Shown here: piece after piece, positions 19,332 through 27,710 of the stretch
How the letters are laid out: each line of letters opens with the position of its first letter
How positions within the stretch are numbered: position 1 is the first letter of the stretch
Source of the DNA: UKL13-3 sp964392775
GTDB taxonomy: Bacteria; Bacteroidota; Bacteroidia; UKL13-3
Reading direction: 5' to 3'
DNA length: 64,000 bases
NCBI GenBank assembly: GCA_964392775.1
Contig: CAYMRD010000001.1
Location: 1 to 64,000 of the forward strand
Notes under the pieces: model-generated
Told to the model about the DNA's origin: nothing
The model's database searches: none
The model's input: the letters and a program-made list of their open reading frames with translations, nothing else
Made by a program: the position numbers and the translations under genes

Positions 19332-20423
19332 ATGAAAAAATATTTTTTACCGATTGTTTTAATCTTGGCAAGTTCGGCAGTGTTCGCGGGTAACCCGGAC
19401 AGGGCAGGTGGAGCCGGTGGCACTCAGTTGCTTATGAATCCCTTTGGGCGCTCGGCCGGGATGATGAATGCCAACACTGCTTCTTTGCGTGGAGCTGAAG
19501 CCATGATGTTTAACGTAGGAGGGTTGGCTTATACTGAAAAAACGGAAATTACACTGTCGCAAATGGTATACCTGCAAGGTACGAGTACTTTCTTCAATAA
19601 TGTAAGTTTAGCTCAACATCTGGGTGGTGGTAACGTATTAGGAATAACAGCTTCTTCTATTGATATGGGGAATATTCTTTTGACAAGCGAAGCATTGCCT
19701 GATGGTGATCAGGGAACATTTGCACCACAATATCTAAATCTGGGGCTTGCATACTCTAAAAAGTTCTCAAACAGTATTTCGGGTGGTATGGTATTGCGGA
19801 TTTTTAATGAAGGTGTTACCAATGTTAAGGCTCGTGGTGTGGCTATTGATGCAGGTGTTCAGTATCAAACAGCTTTAAATCCAAAAAATAAAATCAAAAA
19901 GGAAGACTTCCGTTTTGGAATTGCGGTTCGTAATATTGGAGCAGATGCTACATACGAAGGTTCGGGTTTAGCCTACAGAACCACAATTAATCCGGGTACA
20001 TCAACAAGTGCTGATCGTAAAACCTTAATGGGTTCACAAGCCTTTAACTTACCGGCACTCGTTCATATTGGTGCATCTTATGATATTCGTCTGGATAAAG
20101 ACTCAAGTATTTACATACACCGTATTACTCCTTCCGCGAATTTTAACTACAATGCCTTTTCAAATAATATTACTTCCATTGGGGTTGAATATGCTTATCG
20201 TGAGTCGTTTATGGTACGAGGAGGATATGGTGTCCAGAATAATAACAGTGGGGCCGATTATCGTTCCCAGTATGTAGGATTTTCAGGAGGTGTGACCATT
20301 CAGATGCCAATTACAAAATCAGGAATGATACTGGGTATAGACTATGCGTATGCACCAACCCGTGTATTTAACGGAAACCATAATATCACTTTGCGCATGA
20401 CGTTAGGAAACAAAAAAAGTTAA
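19332..20423 (+). CDS. PorV/PorQ-family outer-membrane protein
   Basis: A 363-residue barrel with a clear signal peptide (cleavage after VFA). The N-terminal GGAGGTQLLMNPFGRSAGMMNANTASLRGAEAMMFNVGGLA pattern (read in parts) is the PorV/PorQ family entry, related to FadL-type barrels, and members act in type IX secretion as attachment or shuttle proteins. The remainder is alternating amphipathic strands. It is the third gene after a TonB receptor and a huge secreted protein, suggesting a dedicated role with those two. It is not necessarily the canonical PorV or PorQ of the cell. Confidence 0.8.
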   Translation: MKKYFLPIVLILASSAVFAGNPDRAGGAGGTQLLMNPFGRSAGMMNANTASLRGAEAMMFNVGGLAYTEKTEITLSQMVYLQGTSTFFNNVSLAQHLGGGNVLGITASSIDMGNILLTSEALPDGDQGTFAPQYLNLGLAYSKKFSNSISGGMVLRIFNEGVTNVKARGVAIDAGVQYQTALNPKNKIKKEDFRFGIAVRNIGADATYEGSGLAYRTTINPGTSTSADRKTLMGSQAFNLPALVHIGASYDIRLDKDSSIYIHRITPSANFNYNAFSNNITSIGVEYAYRESFMVRGGYGVQNNNSGADYRSQYVGFSGGVTIQMPITKSGMILGIDYAYAPTRVFNGNHNITLRMTLGNKKS

Positions 20424-20449
20424 TTTATATTCGCATTAGCGAAGACGAG

Positions 20450-20490
20450 GAAAACGTTCTGCCTTAGGCGGAACGTTTTCTTTTATTTTT
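20450..20490 (+). terminator. Terminator after PorV/PorQ-like gene
   Basis: GAAAACGTTCTGCC pairs with GGCGGAACGTTTTC around TTA (one mismatch), followed by TTTTATTTTT. It closes the three-gene TonB receptor transcript 27 bases before greA. Confidence 0.9.
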
Positions 20491-20516
20491 AAGAACAACG
20501 TAAACGAAAAATAGAT

Positions 20517-20990
20517 ATGGCAGAGATCAATTATGTATCGAAAGAGGGATTTGAAAAGATGCAAGCAGATTTGTATGAATTGAAATTTGTTCAGCGCCCG
20601 TTTATTTCCAAACAAATAGCGGATGCCCGCGATAAAGGTGATTTGAGTGAAAATGCGGAGTACCATGCAGCCAAAGAAGATCAGGGCTTGCTGGAAGCAC
20701 GCATTGCCAAACTGGAGGACTTAATCACCAAAACTCGTATTATTGATGAAACCAAGCTGGATAACAGCAAGGTGATGATGCTGAGTAAGGTTAAGGTTAA
20801 AAATCTTAAAACGAATGCTGAAATGGTTTATATAATGGTTTCAGAAAACGAGGCAGATTTTAAAACAGGAAAAATTTCTTTTAAATCGCCAATCGGAGCA
20901 GGTTTGATGGGTAAGAAGGTTGGAGATATAGCCGAAGTGCAGGCTCCTGCCGGAGCCATCAGGTTTGAGGTTATTGAAATCAACTTATAA
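20517..20990 (+). CDS. greA: Transcription elongation factor GreA
   Basis: GreA rescues backtracked RNA polymerase by stimulating transcript cleavage. The 157-residue length is canonical. The N-terminal coiled coil carries the catalytic acidic tip in RDKGDLSENAEYHAAKEDQG, and the C-terminal globular domain includes SPIGAGLMGKKVGD. It is followed 11 bases later by a HIT-protein gene, a common Bacteroidota pair. Confidence 0.96.
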   Translation: MAEINYVSKEGFEKMQADLYELKFVQRPFISKQIADARDKGDLSENAEYHAAKEDQGLLEARIAKLEDLITKTRIIDETKLDNSKVMMLSKVKVKNLKTNAEMVYIMVSENEADFKTGKISFKSPIGAGLMGKKVGDIAEVQAPAGAIRFEVIEINL

Positions 20991-21001
20991 TAAATACGCT
21001 T

Positions 21002-21394
21002 ATGGCCACGATATTCTCACGCATTATTGCAGGCGAAATACCTTGTTATAAGGTAGCTGAAACAGCCGACTACTTAGCTTTTTTGGATGTTCGTCCGCTT
21101 ACGGCCGGACATACTCTGGTGATTCCAAAAGTGGAAACGGATTATTTGTTTGATATCAATGATGAACAATATGCAGGATTGTTTCTGTTTGCTAAGATTG
21201 TAGCTAAGGCTGTTAAACAAGCAGTGCCTTGTGTTAAGGTAGGTGTAGCTGTGATCGGTTTAGAAGTGCCTCATGCGCATATTCACCTTGTGCCGATGAA
21301 TAACTTAGGTGATTTGAATTTTGAGAAGGAGAGGGCTGTGTTTACACCTGAGGAGTATAAAGCTATTGCCGATAAGATCGCGCAAGCACTTTAA
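21002..21394 (+). CDS. HIT family protein
   Basis: A 130-residue histidine-triad nucleotide-binding hydrolase with the active-site motif HAHIHLVPM and the N-terminal IFSRIIAGEIPCYKV typical of the Hint branch. Likely an AMP-lysine or nucleoside-phosphoramidate hydrolase. Its last codons and stop (GCACTTTAA) are repeated immediately downstream as a tandem AGCACTTTA, which marks a junction with the accessory stretch that follows. Confidence 0.92.
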   Translation: MATIFSRIIAGEIPCYKVAETADYLAFLDVRPLTAGHTLVIPKVETDYLFDINDEQYAGLFLFAKIVAKAVKQAVPCVKVGVAVIGLEVPHAHIHLVPMNNLGDLNFEKERAVFTPEEYKAIADKIAQAL

Positions 21395-21779
21395 GCACTT
21401 TATAGAACATAATATGAAATCCATGCAAAGTAACTTCATCTACTATGGTATTTTGAGCTACTACTGCATTCGGAATATCTTTTATTTCTTCTAGCTGTTT
21501 GATAACATCTGAGTTGATTTCCTTATAGGTAATTTTTAGATCCTCATTGTGTTCAGATTCTATAGATTCTTGCTTAATGACATGAATAATCGTTCGAAGC
21601 ACTTTCTCACTTTCGAAAGTGACTTCAGAATATGGGAAATCTTCAAAGCGGATTCCATAATGGTACTCAACGGTTCTTAGTTGTTCTATGTAATTTTTAA
21701 ATAAGGAAGTTAATATGCAACGCAACGAAGTGCTCACCACCGACCGCGAAGTGAACAGCGGAAGGGTATTGGTATGCAC
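21363..21779 (-). CDS. Hypothetical protein, possibly a gene fragment
   Basis: An AT-rich reading frame of up to 138 codons on the minus strand. The section YHYGIRFEDFPYSEVTF to DIPNAVVAQNTIVDEVTLHG has the look of real protein sequence, but I recognise no domain. The beginning of the frame overlaps a GC-richer stretch with its own plus-strand coding look (21715-21822), there is no convincing internal start, and the end overlaps the HIT gene by 32 bases across a 9-base tandem repeat. A decayed fragment is as likely as a complete gene. Confidence 0.35.
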   Translation of the reverse strand: MHTNTLPLFTSRSVVSTSLRCILTSLFKNYIEQLRTVEYHYGIRFEDFPYSEVTFESEKVLRTIIHVIKQESIESEHNEDLKITYKEINSDVIKQLEEIKDIPNAVVAQNTIVDEVTLHGFHIMFYKVLKVLARSYRQ

Positions 21780-21822
21780 AGCTTTACCGGTTTCGGATAC
21801 TGTGGTTATCCAACAATAGAAT
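21715..21822 (+). pseudogene. Possible 3' remnant of an unidentified gene
   Basis: A 35-codon plus-strand frame (NEVLTTDREVNSGRVLVC then TALPVSDTVVIQQ and stop). It is visibly GC-richer than the sequence on either side and uses typical codons. No start region or known domain is present. It reads like the last part of a protein whose body has been lost. Confidence 0.3.
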
Positions 21823-21830
21823 TTATGCTC

Positions 21831-22417
21831 TCACAACTTTAAATACTGCTTGTAGGATACTCCTATCAAAAAATTCATGCTGGTATAGTTGTTGGCATAT
21901 TTAGGAGTCGGATCGGTATAATAATAAGGAATATGTTGAAAGGAATGAGCAATACCTATCCCCCATAAACCGAAACCATATTAAGAGTTCCCAACTTATA
22001 CCCTGCTTCAACACACAAATTAGCTGAAACACAATACTTATTATATAGGTATGGTACAGCCCCATCAAAATGCAATACTTCATTGTAAATAAACCCTCCT
22101 TTCATAATAGAAGACTCAATACCAAGCCCTAGTTTCATTCTATTTTGAGACACGTCAACATACCTCATGTATTTTGCACCCACACCCCAATATTTGAAGG
22201 TTTGCAGATTGTTATACAGTATTATGCCCAGTGAGTTCTTTTGATTGTTTATACCTACACCCAAACGGGCAGTGGGAAAATATTGATTACCTAAAAAGAA
22301 ATCATTTCTTAAGTCAAATCCCAATTCCAATCTCCGTTCAACTTTTCCCCTTTGGGCAAAGCTGCTTAACGCAAGCATATTGAGAATAATAATGATATAA
22401 AGACGAGGTTTGAACAT
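21831..22417 (-). pseudogene. Outer-membrane-type protein gene with a frameshift in a G5 run
   Basis: The frame starts with a signal peptide (MFKPRLYIIIILNML then ALSSFA) and continues as amphipathic barrel-like strands to VYGG, where it meets a stop. One base added to the G run (C5 on the plus strand, 21960-21964) joins it to GIGIAHSFQHIPYYYTDP through to SYKQYLKL and a stop at 21831, giving about 195 residues. The extension has the same character and ends as such small barrel proteins do. The gene is therefore either a recent pseudogene, phase-variable at the G run, or affected by a sequencing error. It lies next to an IS982 element. Confidence 0.75.
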
Positions 22418-22481
22418 AACTACTGCAATCTATTGAACTAGTTAAGACTATAAAAATAAGACAGCTCAACTCCTCCATAAT

Positions 22482-23550
22482 AACCTGAGTTCGGGATAAG
22501 TGAGTGTTGATTATTTTGTTTGTAATTATGTTATTATCAAATAATTAGTAGCATTGATAATGTTGATTTTGTAGTGCAAACAAACATAAAAAACACACCA
22601 ATGCTACGAGATAAAATTACAGAAACTTTTGTAAAAGTTGATGATTTCTGCAACGAATTTGAAATTTTGTATACAAAACATCAATTACCGGCACCATCAA
22701 ATATCAAGACCAGAAACAGAAAACCCGGCATGTGCGACTCTGAGATTATAACACTCCTAATTTCATTTCATGGTGGTCAATTCAGGAATTTCAAGCATTT
22801 CTATTTGAACTATGTCTCAGTTCATTTGCGAGAAGATTTCCCTGGATTGGTTTCCTATAACAGATTTATCGAATTGAGTCATAGATGTGCTATTGCATTC
22901 ATGTTGTTTCTTCATCATTGTTGCAAAGGTGAGTGCACGGGCATTAGTTTTATTGATTCAACTGTATTGCGCGTTTGCCACAATAAAAGAATAAAACGCA
23001 ATAAAACATTTAAGGGCTTTGCGGAGGTTGGTAAATCAACAATGGGTTGGTTCTTTGGCTTTAAGCTTCACCTGATTATAAACGACAAAGGTGAGATATT
23101 ATCTTTTTTTCTAACCAAGGGAAATGTGGATGACCGAGATGCTAAAACAATTACCAAGATGACTAACGACCTTTTCGGAAAACTTTTTGGCGATAAGGGG
23201 TATATCTCTAAAGCACTGAGTGATTTACTTTTTGGCAACGGAATACAACTCATTACAGCCGTTAGAAAAAACATGAAATCTAAAGCATTGAGCAATGAAG
23301 AGAAACTTCTTTTGAGAAAACGTTCAGTAATCGAAACAGTAAATGATGAGTTGAAGAATATTTGTCAGGTTGAACATACAAGGCACCGCTCTATCAGTGG
23401 GTTCCTTCTTAATATTATGAGTGCAATTGCCGCGTATTCTTTCTTCCCCAAGAAACCTTCAATCAAAAAAGATATTGAGGAAACAAACCCTCAACTCATC
23501 AAGCAACTTAAACAACAATTGACATTAGCCGCTTAAACCGAACTCAGGTT
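22482..23550 (+). mobile_element. IS982-family insertion sequence
   Basis: An about 1.07-kb element with 13-base perfect terminal inverted repeats (AACCTGAGTTCGG at 22482-22494; its complement at 23538-23550) around one transposase gene. No clear target-site duplication is visible: the flanks read ..CCATAAT and ACAAGTA.., so the insertion is old or has recombined. The transposase is complete, so the element may still be active. Confidence 0.9.
22574..23536 (+). CDS. IS982-family transposase
   Basis: A 320-residue DDE transposase. Candidate catalytic residues are D in SFIDSTVLRVC, D in LFGDKGYIS and E in RSVIETVNDELKN. The MGWFFGFKLHLIINDKGE block and the C-terminal HTRHRSISGFLLNIMSAI are typical of the family. 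An ATG 27 bases downstream (MLRDKITETF, 22601) is the more usual IS982 start, because the first nine residues have no family resemblance. No frameshift or stop is seen. Confidence 0.92.
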   Translation: MQTNIKNTPMLRDKITETFVKVDDFCNEFEILYTKHQLPAPSNIKTRNRKPGMCDSEIITLLISFHGGQFRNFKHFYLNYVSVHLREDFPGLVSYNRFIELSHRCAIAFMLFLHHCCKGECTGISFIDSTVLRVCHNKRIKRNKTFKGFAEVGKSTMGWFFGFKLHLIINDKGEILSFFLTKGNVDDRDAKTITKMTNDLFGKLFGDKGYISKALSDLLFGNGIQLITAVRKNMKSKALSNEEKLLLRKRSVIETVNDELKNICQVEHTRHRSISGFLLNIMSAIAAYSFFPKKPSIKKDIEETNPQLIKQLKQQLTLAA

Positions 23551-23560
23551 ACAAGTAAAA

Positions 23561-23632
23561 GGACTCCGGAGGAGCCCAACCTTTATAGAAAACAAATTCA
23601 GGCCGGCATCGGCTCCGGAGGAGTCGCATCTT
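23561..23632. repeat. CTCCGGAG palindrome pair
   Basis: GGACTCCGGAGGAGCC and GGCTCCGGAGGAGTC flank CCTTTATAGAAAACAAATTC. The two units have swapped ends, so they can pair with each other as well as fold individually. The CTCCGGAG core is GC-rich against an AT-rich background. Similar CTCCGGAG/TATAGAAA intergenic sequences are, to my memory, frequent in Bacteroidota genomes, but I cannot verify copy number here. Confidence 0.6.
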
Positions 23633-23655
23633 TGATCAATCTCCATTTTGTGCAA

Positions 23656-23692
23656 TAAAAAAACGCAGCCCGAATAATCGAACTGCGTTTTT
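23656..23692 (-). terminator. Terminator after atpG
   Basis: AAAAACGCAG pairs with CTGCGTTTTT around CCCGAATAATCGAA, itself able to form a short CGA/TCG stem. The plus-strand A-run at 23657-23663 gives a T-run on the minus strand. It ends the ATP synthase operon 19 bases after atpG. Confidence 0.85.
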
Positions 23693-23710
23693 GAATGAGA
23701 TAGGTAAATA

Positions 23711-24625
23711 TTAACCTTTGCTCAGGGCTGCTGCACCACCTACGATCTCAGAGATCTCTGTTGTAATAGCGGCCTGACGAACGCGGTTGTATTCAACTTT
23801 TAATGATTTTAACAATTCACCGGCATTGTCGGTAGCCTTATCCATGGCCACCATACGGGCTCCGTGCTCCGAAGCCAATGAATCCATCATTGAGCGGTAT
23901 ACCTGTGTTTTGAGAATGCGGGGAATCAATTCCTCTAAAATCTCAACCTTGCTTGGTTCAAAAATATAATCGTGTTTTTGAGCCACACCTGCCGATTGTA
24001 CCATGCCTGTACGCAATCCTCTATCCTGTACACCTTTCATGGTTTCAGGATTGATAGGTAAAAATTGCTCCGCGCTCAAAATTTGGGTAGCCGCATTTTT
24101 AAACTGGTTGTATACAATTTCTACCGCATCGTATTTACCCGCGCGGTAAGCTTCTAAAATATACTGGCCAATTTCAAATGCTTTTGCGCTGGTCAATGAG
24201 TGAAGCACTTCTTTGTAGTCGGCAACAAGTTTTACCGGTTGTTTGGCAAAAAAGTCAGCTCCTTTTTTACCGATAGGCAACACGGTTACGTTTGTACCTT
24301 CGTATTTTTCTTTGATTAAAAGGTTGGCGCGTTTTACCACATTGGCATTAAACGAACCACAAAGACCTCTGTCGGAAGTAATCACCACTAACAATACGTT
24401 CTTTACCTGACGTTGATCAAAGTATACTTTAAGCGAATCTACATCAACCGAATCCACAAGGTTAGCAAGGATGCTGTTCAACTGCTTGGCATAAGGCCTC
24501 ATTTGGATGATACCGTTTTGAGCTCTGCGCAATTTAGTAGCAGATACCAGCTTCATCGCTTTGGTAATTTGCTGCGTTGAGCCTACCGAGGTGATGCGTA
24601 TACGTACTTCTTTTAAGTTTGCCAT
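23711..24625 (-). CDS. atpG: F-type ATP synthase subunit gamma
   Basis: The gamma subunit is the central rotor shaft coupling proton flow to catalysis. The 304-residue product begins MANLKEVRIRITSVGSTQQITKAMK, contains TSDRGLCGSFNANV, and ends with the helix VEYNRVRQAAITTEISEIVGGAAAL that sits in the alpha3beta3 core. It is the last gene of the operon here; atpD and atpC are not in this window, as is usual for Bacteroidota where they lie elsewhere. It is separated from atpA by a 111-base spacer holding a palindrome. Confidence 0.96.
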   Translation of the reverse strand: MANLKEVRIRITSVGSTQQITKAMKLVSATKLRRAQNGIIQMRPYAKQLNSILANLVDSVDVDSLKVYFDQRQVKNVLLVVITSDRGLCGSFNANVVKRANLLIKEKYEGTNVTVLPIGKKGADFFAKQPVKLVADYKEVLHSLTSAKAFEIGQYILEAYRAGKYDAVEIVYNQFKNAATQILSAEQFLPINPETMKGVQDRGLRTGMVQSAGVAQKHDYIFEPSKVEILEELIPRILKTQVYRSMMDSLASEHGARMVAMDKATDNAGELLKSLKVEYNRVRQAAITTEISEIVGGAAALSKG

Positions 24626-24640
24626 TTGTTGTTTGGTATT

Positions 24641-24724
24641 GTGTTAATTATGTTAATGGTGTTGATTATGTGAGGAGCTTTTCCTCTTACATAATCAACA
24701 TAATTAACCAATTACATAATTAAC
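24641..24724. repeat. Solo word-repeat palindrome between atpA and atpG
   Basis: The left arm repeats GTTAATTATGTTAAT and GTTGATTATGTGAGGA, the right arm TCCTCTTACATAATCAAC and ATAATTAAC. Together they fold into an imperfect stem of about 35 base pairs with loop GCTTT. The words resemble those flanking four-helix-bundle gene B (ATTAACA units), but no gene is enclosed. It lies inside the ATP synthase operon, where it could modulate atpG expression. Confidence 0.8.
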
Positions 24725-24736
24725 TTCTTCCAACGC

Positions 24737-26317
24737 TTACGCGTTATATTTTGCCGATAATTCTTTAGCTACGGTTTCCAATACATTGGTTTGGTCATCG
24801 CCAAAGGTTCCTTTTTTCAAAGCAGCCAATACATCAGCATGTTTTGATTCGAGGTAACGCAGGTATTCAGCTTCGAACTCACGTACTTTGTTTACAGGTA
24901 CTTTGTTCAATAAACCTTTTGTACCGAGGTAGATGATGGCAACTTGTTTTTCAACTGAAACCGGAGCAAACTGTCCTTGTTTCAGGATTTCCACGTTACG
25001 TGCACCTTTTTCGAGTACTGATTTAGTAGCAGCATCCAAATCCGAACCGAATTTAGAGAAGGCCTCTAACTCGCGGTACTGAGCCTGATCCAGTTTCAAG
25101 GTACCTGCTACTTTTTTCATTGATTTAATTTGAGCGTTACCCCCCACACGTGATACCGAGATACCCACGTTAATAGCCGGACGAACACCGGAGTTAAACA
25201 AGTTCGACTCCAGGAAAATCTGACCATCGGTAATTGAAATTACGTTGGTTGGGATATAAGCTGATACGTCACCCGCTTGTGTTTCGATGATTGGAAGTGC
25301 TGTCAATGATCCTCCACCTTTTACCAAATGTTTGATTGATGGCGGGATATCATTCATTGCCTGTGCGATTGAATCGGTAGCATTGATTTTAGCAGCTCTT
25401 TCCAGCAAGCGACTGTGTAAGTAAAACACGTCACCAGGGTAAGCCTCACGTCCCGGAGGTCTGCGAAGCAACAACGAAACCTCACGGTAAGCTACTGCTT
25501 GTTTCGACAAATCATCGTAAACAATCAAAGCCGGACGTCCTGTATCGCGGAAGAACTCACCGATAGCAGCACCACCCATTGGAGCAAAGAACTGCATTGG
25601 AGCCGGATCAGATGAAGTTGCTGATACTACGATAGTGTAAGCCATAGCTCCGTTTTCTTCAAGAGTTTTCACCACCTGAGCAACAGTTGAAGCTTTTTGA
25701 CCAATCGCCACGTAGATACAATATACCGGTTTCCCGGCATCGTAAAATTCTTTTTGGTTCAGGATGGTATCGATACATACAGCAGTTTTACCCGTCTGAC
25801 GGTCACCGATAACCAACTCACGTTGTCCGCGTCCGATAGGAATCATCGCGTCAATCGCTTTGATACCGGTTTGAAGCGGCTCTTTTACCGGCTCGCGGTA
25901 AATAACACCCGGAGCTTTGCGCTCCAATGGCATTTCATATAAATCACCTGTAACCGGGCCTTTTCCGTCAATCGGATGTCCCAGAGTGTTTACTACACGT
26001 CCAACCAATCCTTCACCTACTTTGATAGAGGCAATACGTCCGGTACGTTTTACGGTGTCACCTTCTTCAACCGAAGTAGCATCACCCAACATTACCGCAC
26101 CTACGTTATCTTCTTCAAGATTCAATACGATGGCTTGGGTACCGTTTGCAAACTCAATCAGCTCACCTGATTGTACTTTTGAAAGACCGTAAATACGGGC
26201 GATACCGTCACCCACCTGGAGTACGGTTCCTACTTCTTCGAGCTCAACATCAGATTTAAAGTTACTGAGTTGTTCTCTGATGATTGCTGATACTTCATCA
26301 GGTCTGATCTCTACCAT
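24737..26317 (-). CDS. atpA: F-type ATP synthase subunit alpha
   Basis: The non-catalytic nucleotide-binding subunit of F1, 526 residues. The P-loop is GDRQTGKT, followed by the expected DLSKQAVAYREVSLLLRRPPGREAYPGD region (read in parts) and VGGNAQIKSMKKVAG. It is complete and lies 7 bases downstream of atpH. Confidence 0.97.
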   Translation of the reverse strand: MVEIRPDEVSAIIREQLSNFKSDVELEEVGTVLQVGDGIARIYGLSKVQSGELIEFANGTQAIVLNLEEDNVGAVMLGDATSVEEGDTVKRTGRIASIKVGEGLVGRVVNTLGHPIDGKGPVTGDLYEMPLERKAPGVIYREPVKEPLQTGIKAIDAMIPIGRGQRELVIGDRQTGKTAVCIDTILNQKEFYDAGKPVYCIYVAIGQKASTVAQVVKTLEENGAMAYTIVVSATSSDPAPMQFFAPMGGAAIGEFFRDTGRPALIVYDDLSKQAVAYREVSLLLRRPPGREAYPGDVFYLHSRLLERAAKINATDSIAQAMNDIPPSIKHLVKGGGSLTALPIIETQAGDVSAYIPTNVISITDGQIFLESNLFNSGVRPAINVGISVSRVGGNAQIKSMKKVAGTLKLDQAQYRELEAFSKFGSDLDAATKSVLEKGARNVEILKQGQFAPVSVEKQVAIIYLGTKGLLNKVPVNKVREFEAEYLRYLESKHADVLAALKKGTFGDDQTNVLETVAKELSAKYNA

Positions 26318-26324
26318 AATTCAA

Positions 26325-26876
26325 TTATTTTGAAATGTAAGTGTTTAATAAATTCTGTCTTATTTTGTTGATTTTGCCCGATACGCTGGCATCGTAAAGG
26401 TTGTCACCAATTTGTACCACCAATCCGCCAATCAACGAAGGATCAGTAATGGTGTTCAATGTTACTTTTTTACCGGTTTGTTTTTCAACAAAGCCGGTTA
26501 CTTCCTTAGCCACAGCCGCATCAATAGGCGAAGCTGTTTTTACAGTAGCCGTAATGATATTGTGGAGCTGGTTGTATTGGTCGATAAAAGCCTCATAAAT
26601 TTCTTTCAAAATGAATGAGCGGTTTTTACGAACCACAAGGTCAAAAAAGCCCATGGTTGATGGGTTTATCTTTTGACTGAATATTTTATTCAGGATAGCG
26701 ATTTTGTCGTTGTTGGTTACAACCGGGCTTTTCATAATCTGCATCAATGCAAGATTAGAGCGAAGGGTTGTGCGAAACAATTCCAAATCACTTTTAACCT
26801 CCTCGATGTTTTTTTGTTCCACCGCAAGGTCAATCAACGCTTTCGCGTATCTATGGGCTGCTCTTAACTCCGACAT
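26325..26876 (-). CDS. atpH: F-type ATP synthase subunit delta
   Basis: The stalk subunit (OSCP homologue) that links the b dimer to the top of F1. The 183-residue protein starts RAAHRYAKALIDLAVEQ and contains TVKTASPIDAAVAKEV and ITDPSLIGGLVVQIGDNLYDASVSGKI, the family's C-terminal signature. One base separates it from atpF. Confidence 0.95.
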   Translation of the reverse strand: MSELRAAHRYAKALIDLAVEQKNIEEVKSDLELFRTTLRSNLALMQIMKSPVVTNNDKIAILNKIFSQKINPSTMGFFDLVVRKNRSFILKEIYEAFIDQYNQLHNIITATVKTASPIDAAVAKEVTGFVEKQTGKKVTLNTITDPSLIGGLVVQIGDNLYDASVSGKINKIRQNLLNTYISK

Positions 26877-26877
26877 C

Positions 26878-27372
26878 TTAGTTTAAGCTGATTGATTTTA
26901 AATTTTCGTTTACGAAAGCTTCTTGTTGAGCGCGGTCGTCCATTTTCTTGCGAAGAATTTTCTCAGCCATATCAACCGACAACATCGCTACCTGAGTTTT
27001 CAGCTCATTCATGGCAGCTACTTTCTCTTGTTCGATACTTGCTTTGGCATTTGCAATCATCTTGTTGCCTTCTTCGGCAGCTGATTTTTTTGCCTGAGCA
27101 ATGATACCGTCTTTCATTTCATTGGCTTCTTTCAGCATGGCATCGCGCTCGGCACGAGCCTGGTTCAACAAACGCTCGTTGTCGGCAGTAAGTTGTTCCA
27201 TTTGTTTGCGTGCATTTTCAGCAGCTTTCAAAGCGGCATCAATCGAGTCTTCACGCTCTTGCAACGCAGCAGTAATCGGTTTCCATGCAAATTTGGTAAG
27301 CAAAAACATCAATACCAAAAATGAGAGGGTTGACCAAAATACCAATCCTATACTGGGTGTAACTAAATCCAT
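26878..27372 (-). CDS. atpF: F-type ATP synthase subunit b
   Basis: The peripheral stalk subunit: one N-terminal transmembrane helix (IGLVFWSTLSFLVLMFLLTKFAW) followed by a long charged coiled coil. I place the start at ATG 27372 (MDLVTPSIGL), giving 164 residues; the open frame extends 25 codons upstream but that leader is not b-subunit-like and runs into the spacer after atpE. Lengths and topology are typical. Confidence 0.93.
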   Translation of the reverse strand: MDLVTPSIGLVFWSTLSFLVLMFLLTKFAWKPITAALQEREDSIDAALKAAENARKQMEQLTADNERLLNQARAERDAMLKEANEMKDGIIAQAKKSAAEEGNKMIANAKASIEQEKVAAMNELKTQVAMLSVDMAEKILRKKMDDRAQQEAFVNENLKSISLN

Positions 27373-27459
27373 AGTGTTTTTTCTTTTTTCTGTTTTTAAG
27401 ATAAATGAATTGAAAGAACCCGGTTTTAAGGCCGGGATCTGTTTCAATAGTTTTAATTC

Positions 27460-27669
27460 TTAGCCGTTACCTAACAAAGCAACTACCACCGCGAAAAGCG
27501 ATACCGCTTCAACGAAGGCAGCAGCGATTAGCATAGCAGTTTGAATTTTGTTAGCAGCTTCAGGTTGACGAGCCATACCTTCCATAGCTGATCCTCCGAT
27601 ACGTCCGATACCTAAACCTGCTCCGATAGCAGCTAAACCGGCTCCAATTGCAGCAATACTTCCTGTCAT
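27460..27669 (-). CDS. atpE: F-type ATP synthase subunit c
   Basis: The proteolipid forming the rotor ring, 69 residues with two transmembrane helices joined by the polar loop ARQPEA. The ion-binding glutamate is in AAAFVEAVSLFAVVVALL. The GAGLGIGRIGG glycine repeat in helix 1 is typical. There is no obvious sodium-type signature, so protons are the likely coupling ion. Confidence 0.95.
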   Translation of the reverse strand: MTGSIAAIGAGLAAIGAGLGIGRIGGSAMEGMARQPEAANKIQTAMLIAAAFVEAVSLFAVVVALLGNG

Positions 27670-27710
27670 GTGTGATTTATATTATTTGGTTAAACAAAAA
27701 AAAGTTTCAA

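Noticed and set aside
22476..23557. Target-site duplication of the IS982 element
   Set aside because: I compared the bases on both sides (CCATAAT versus ACAAGTA) and found no convincing direct repeat.
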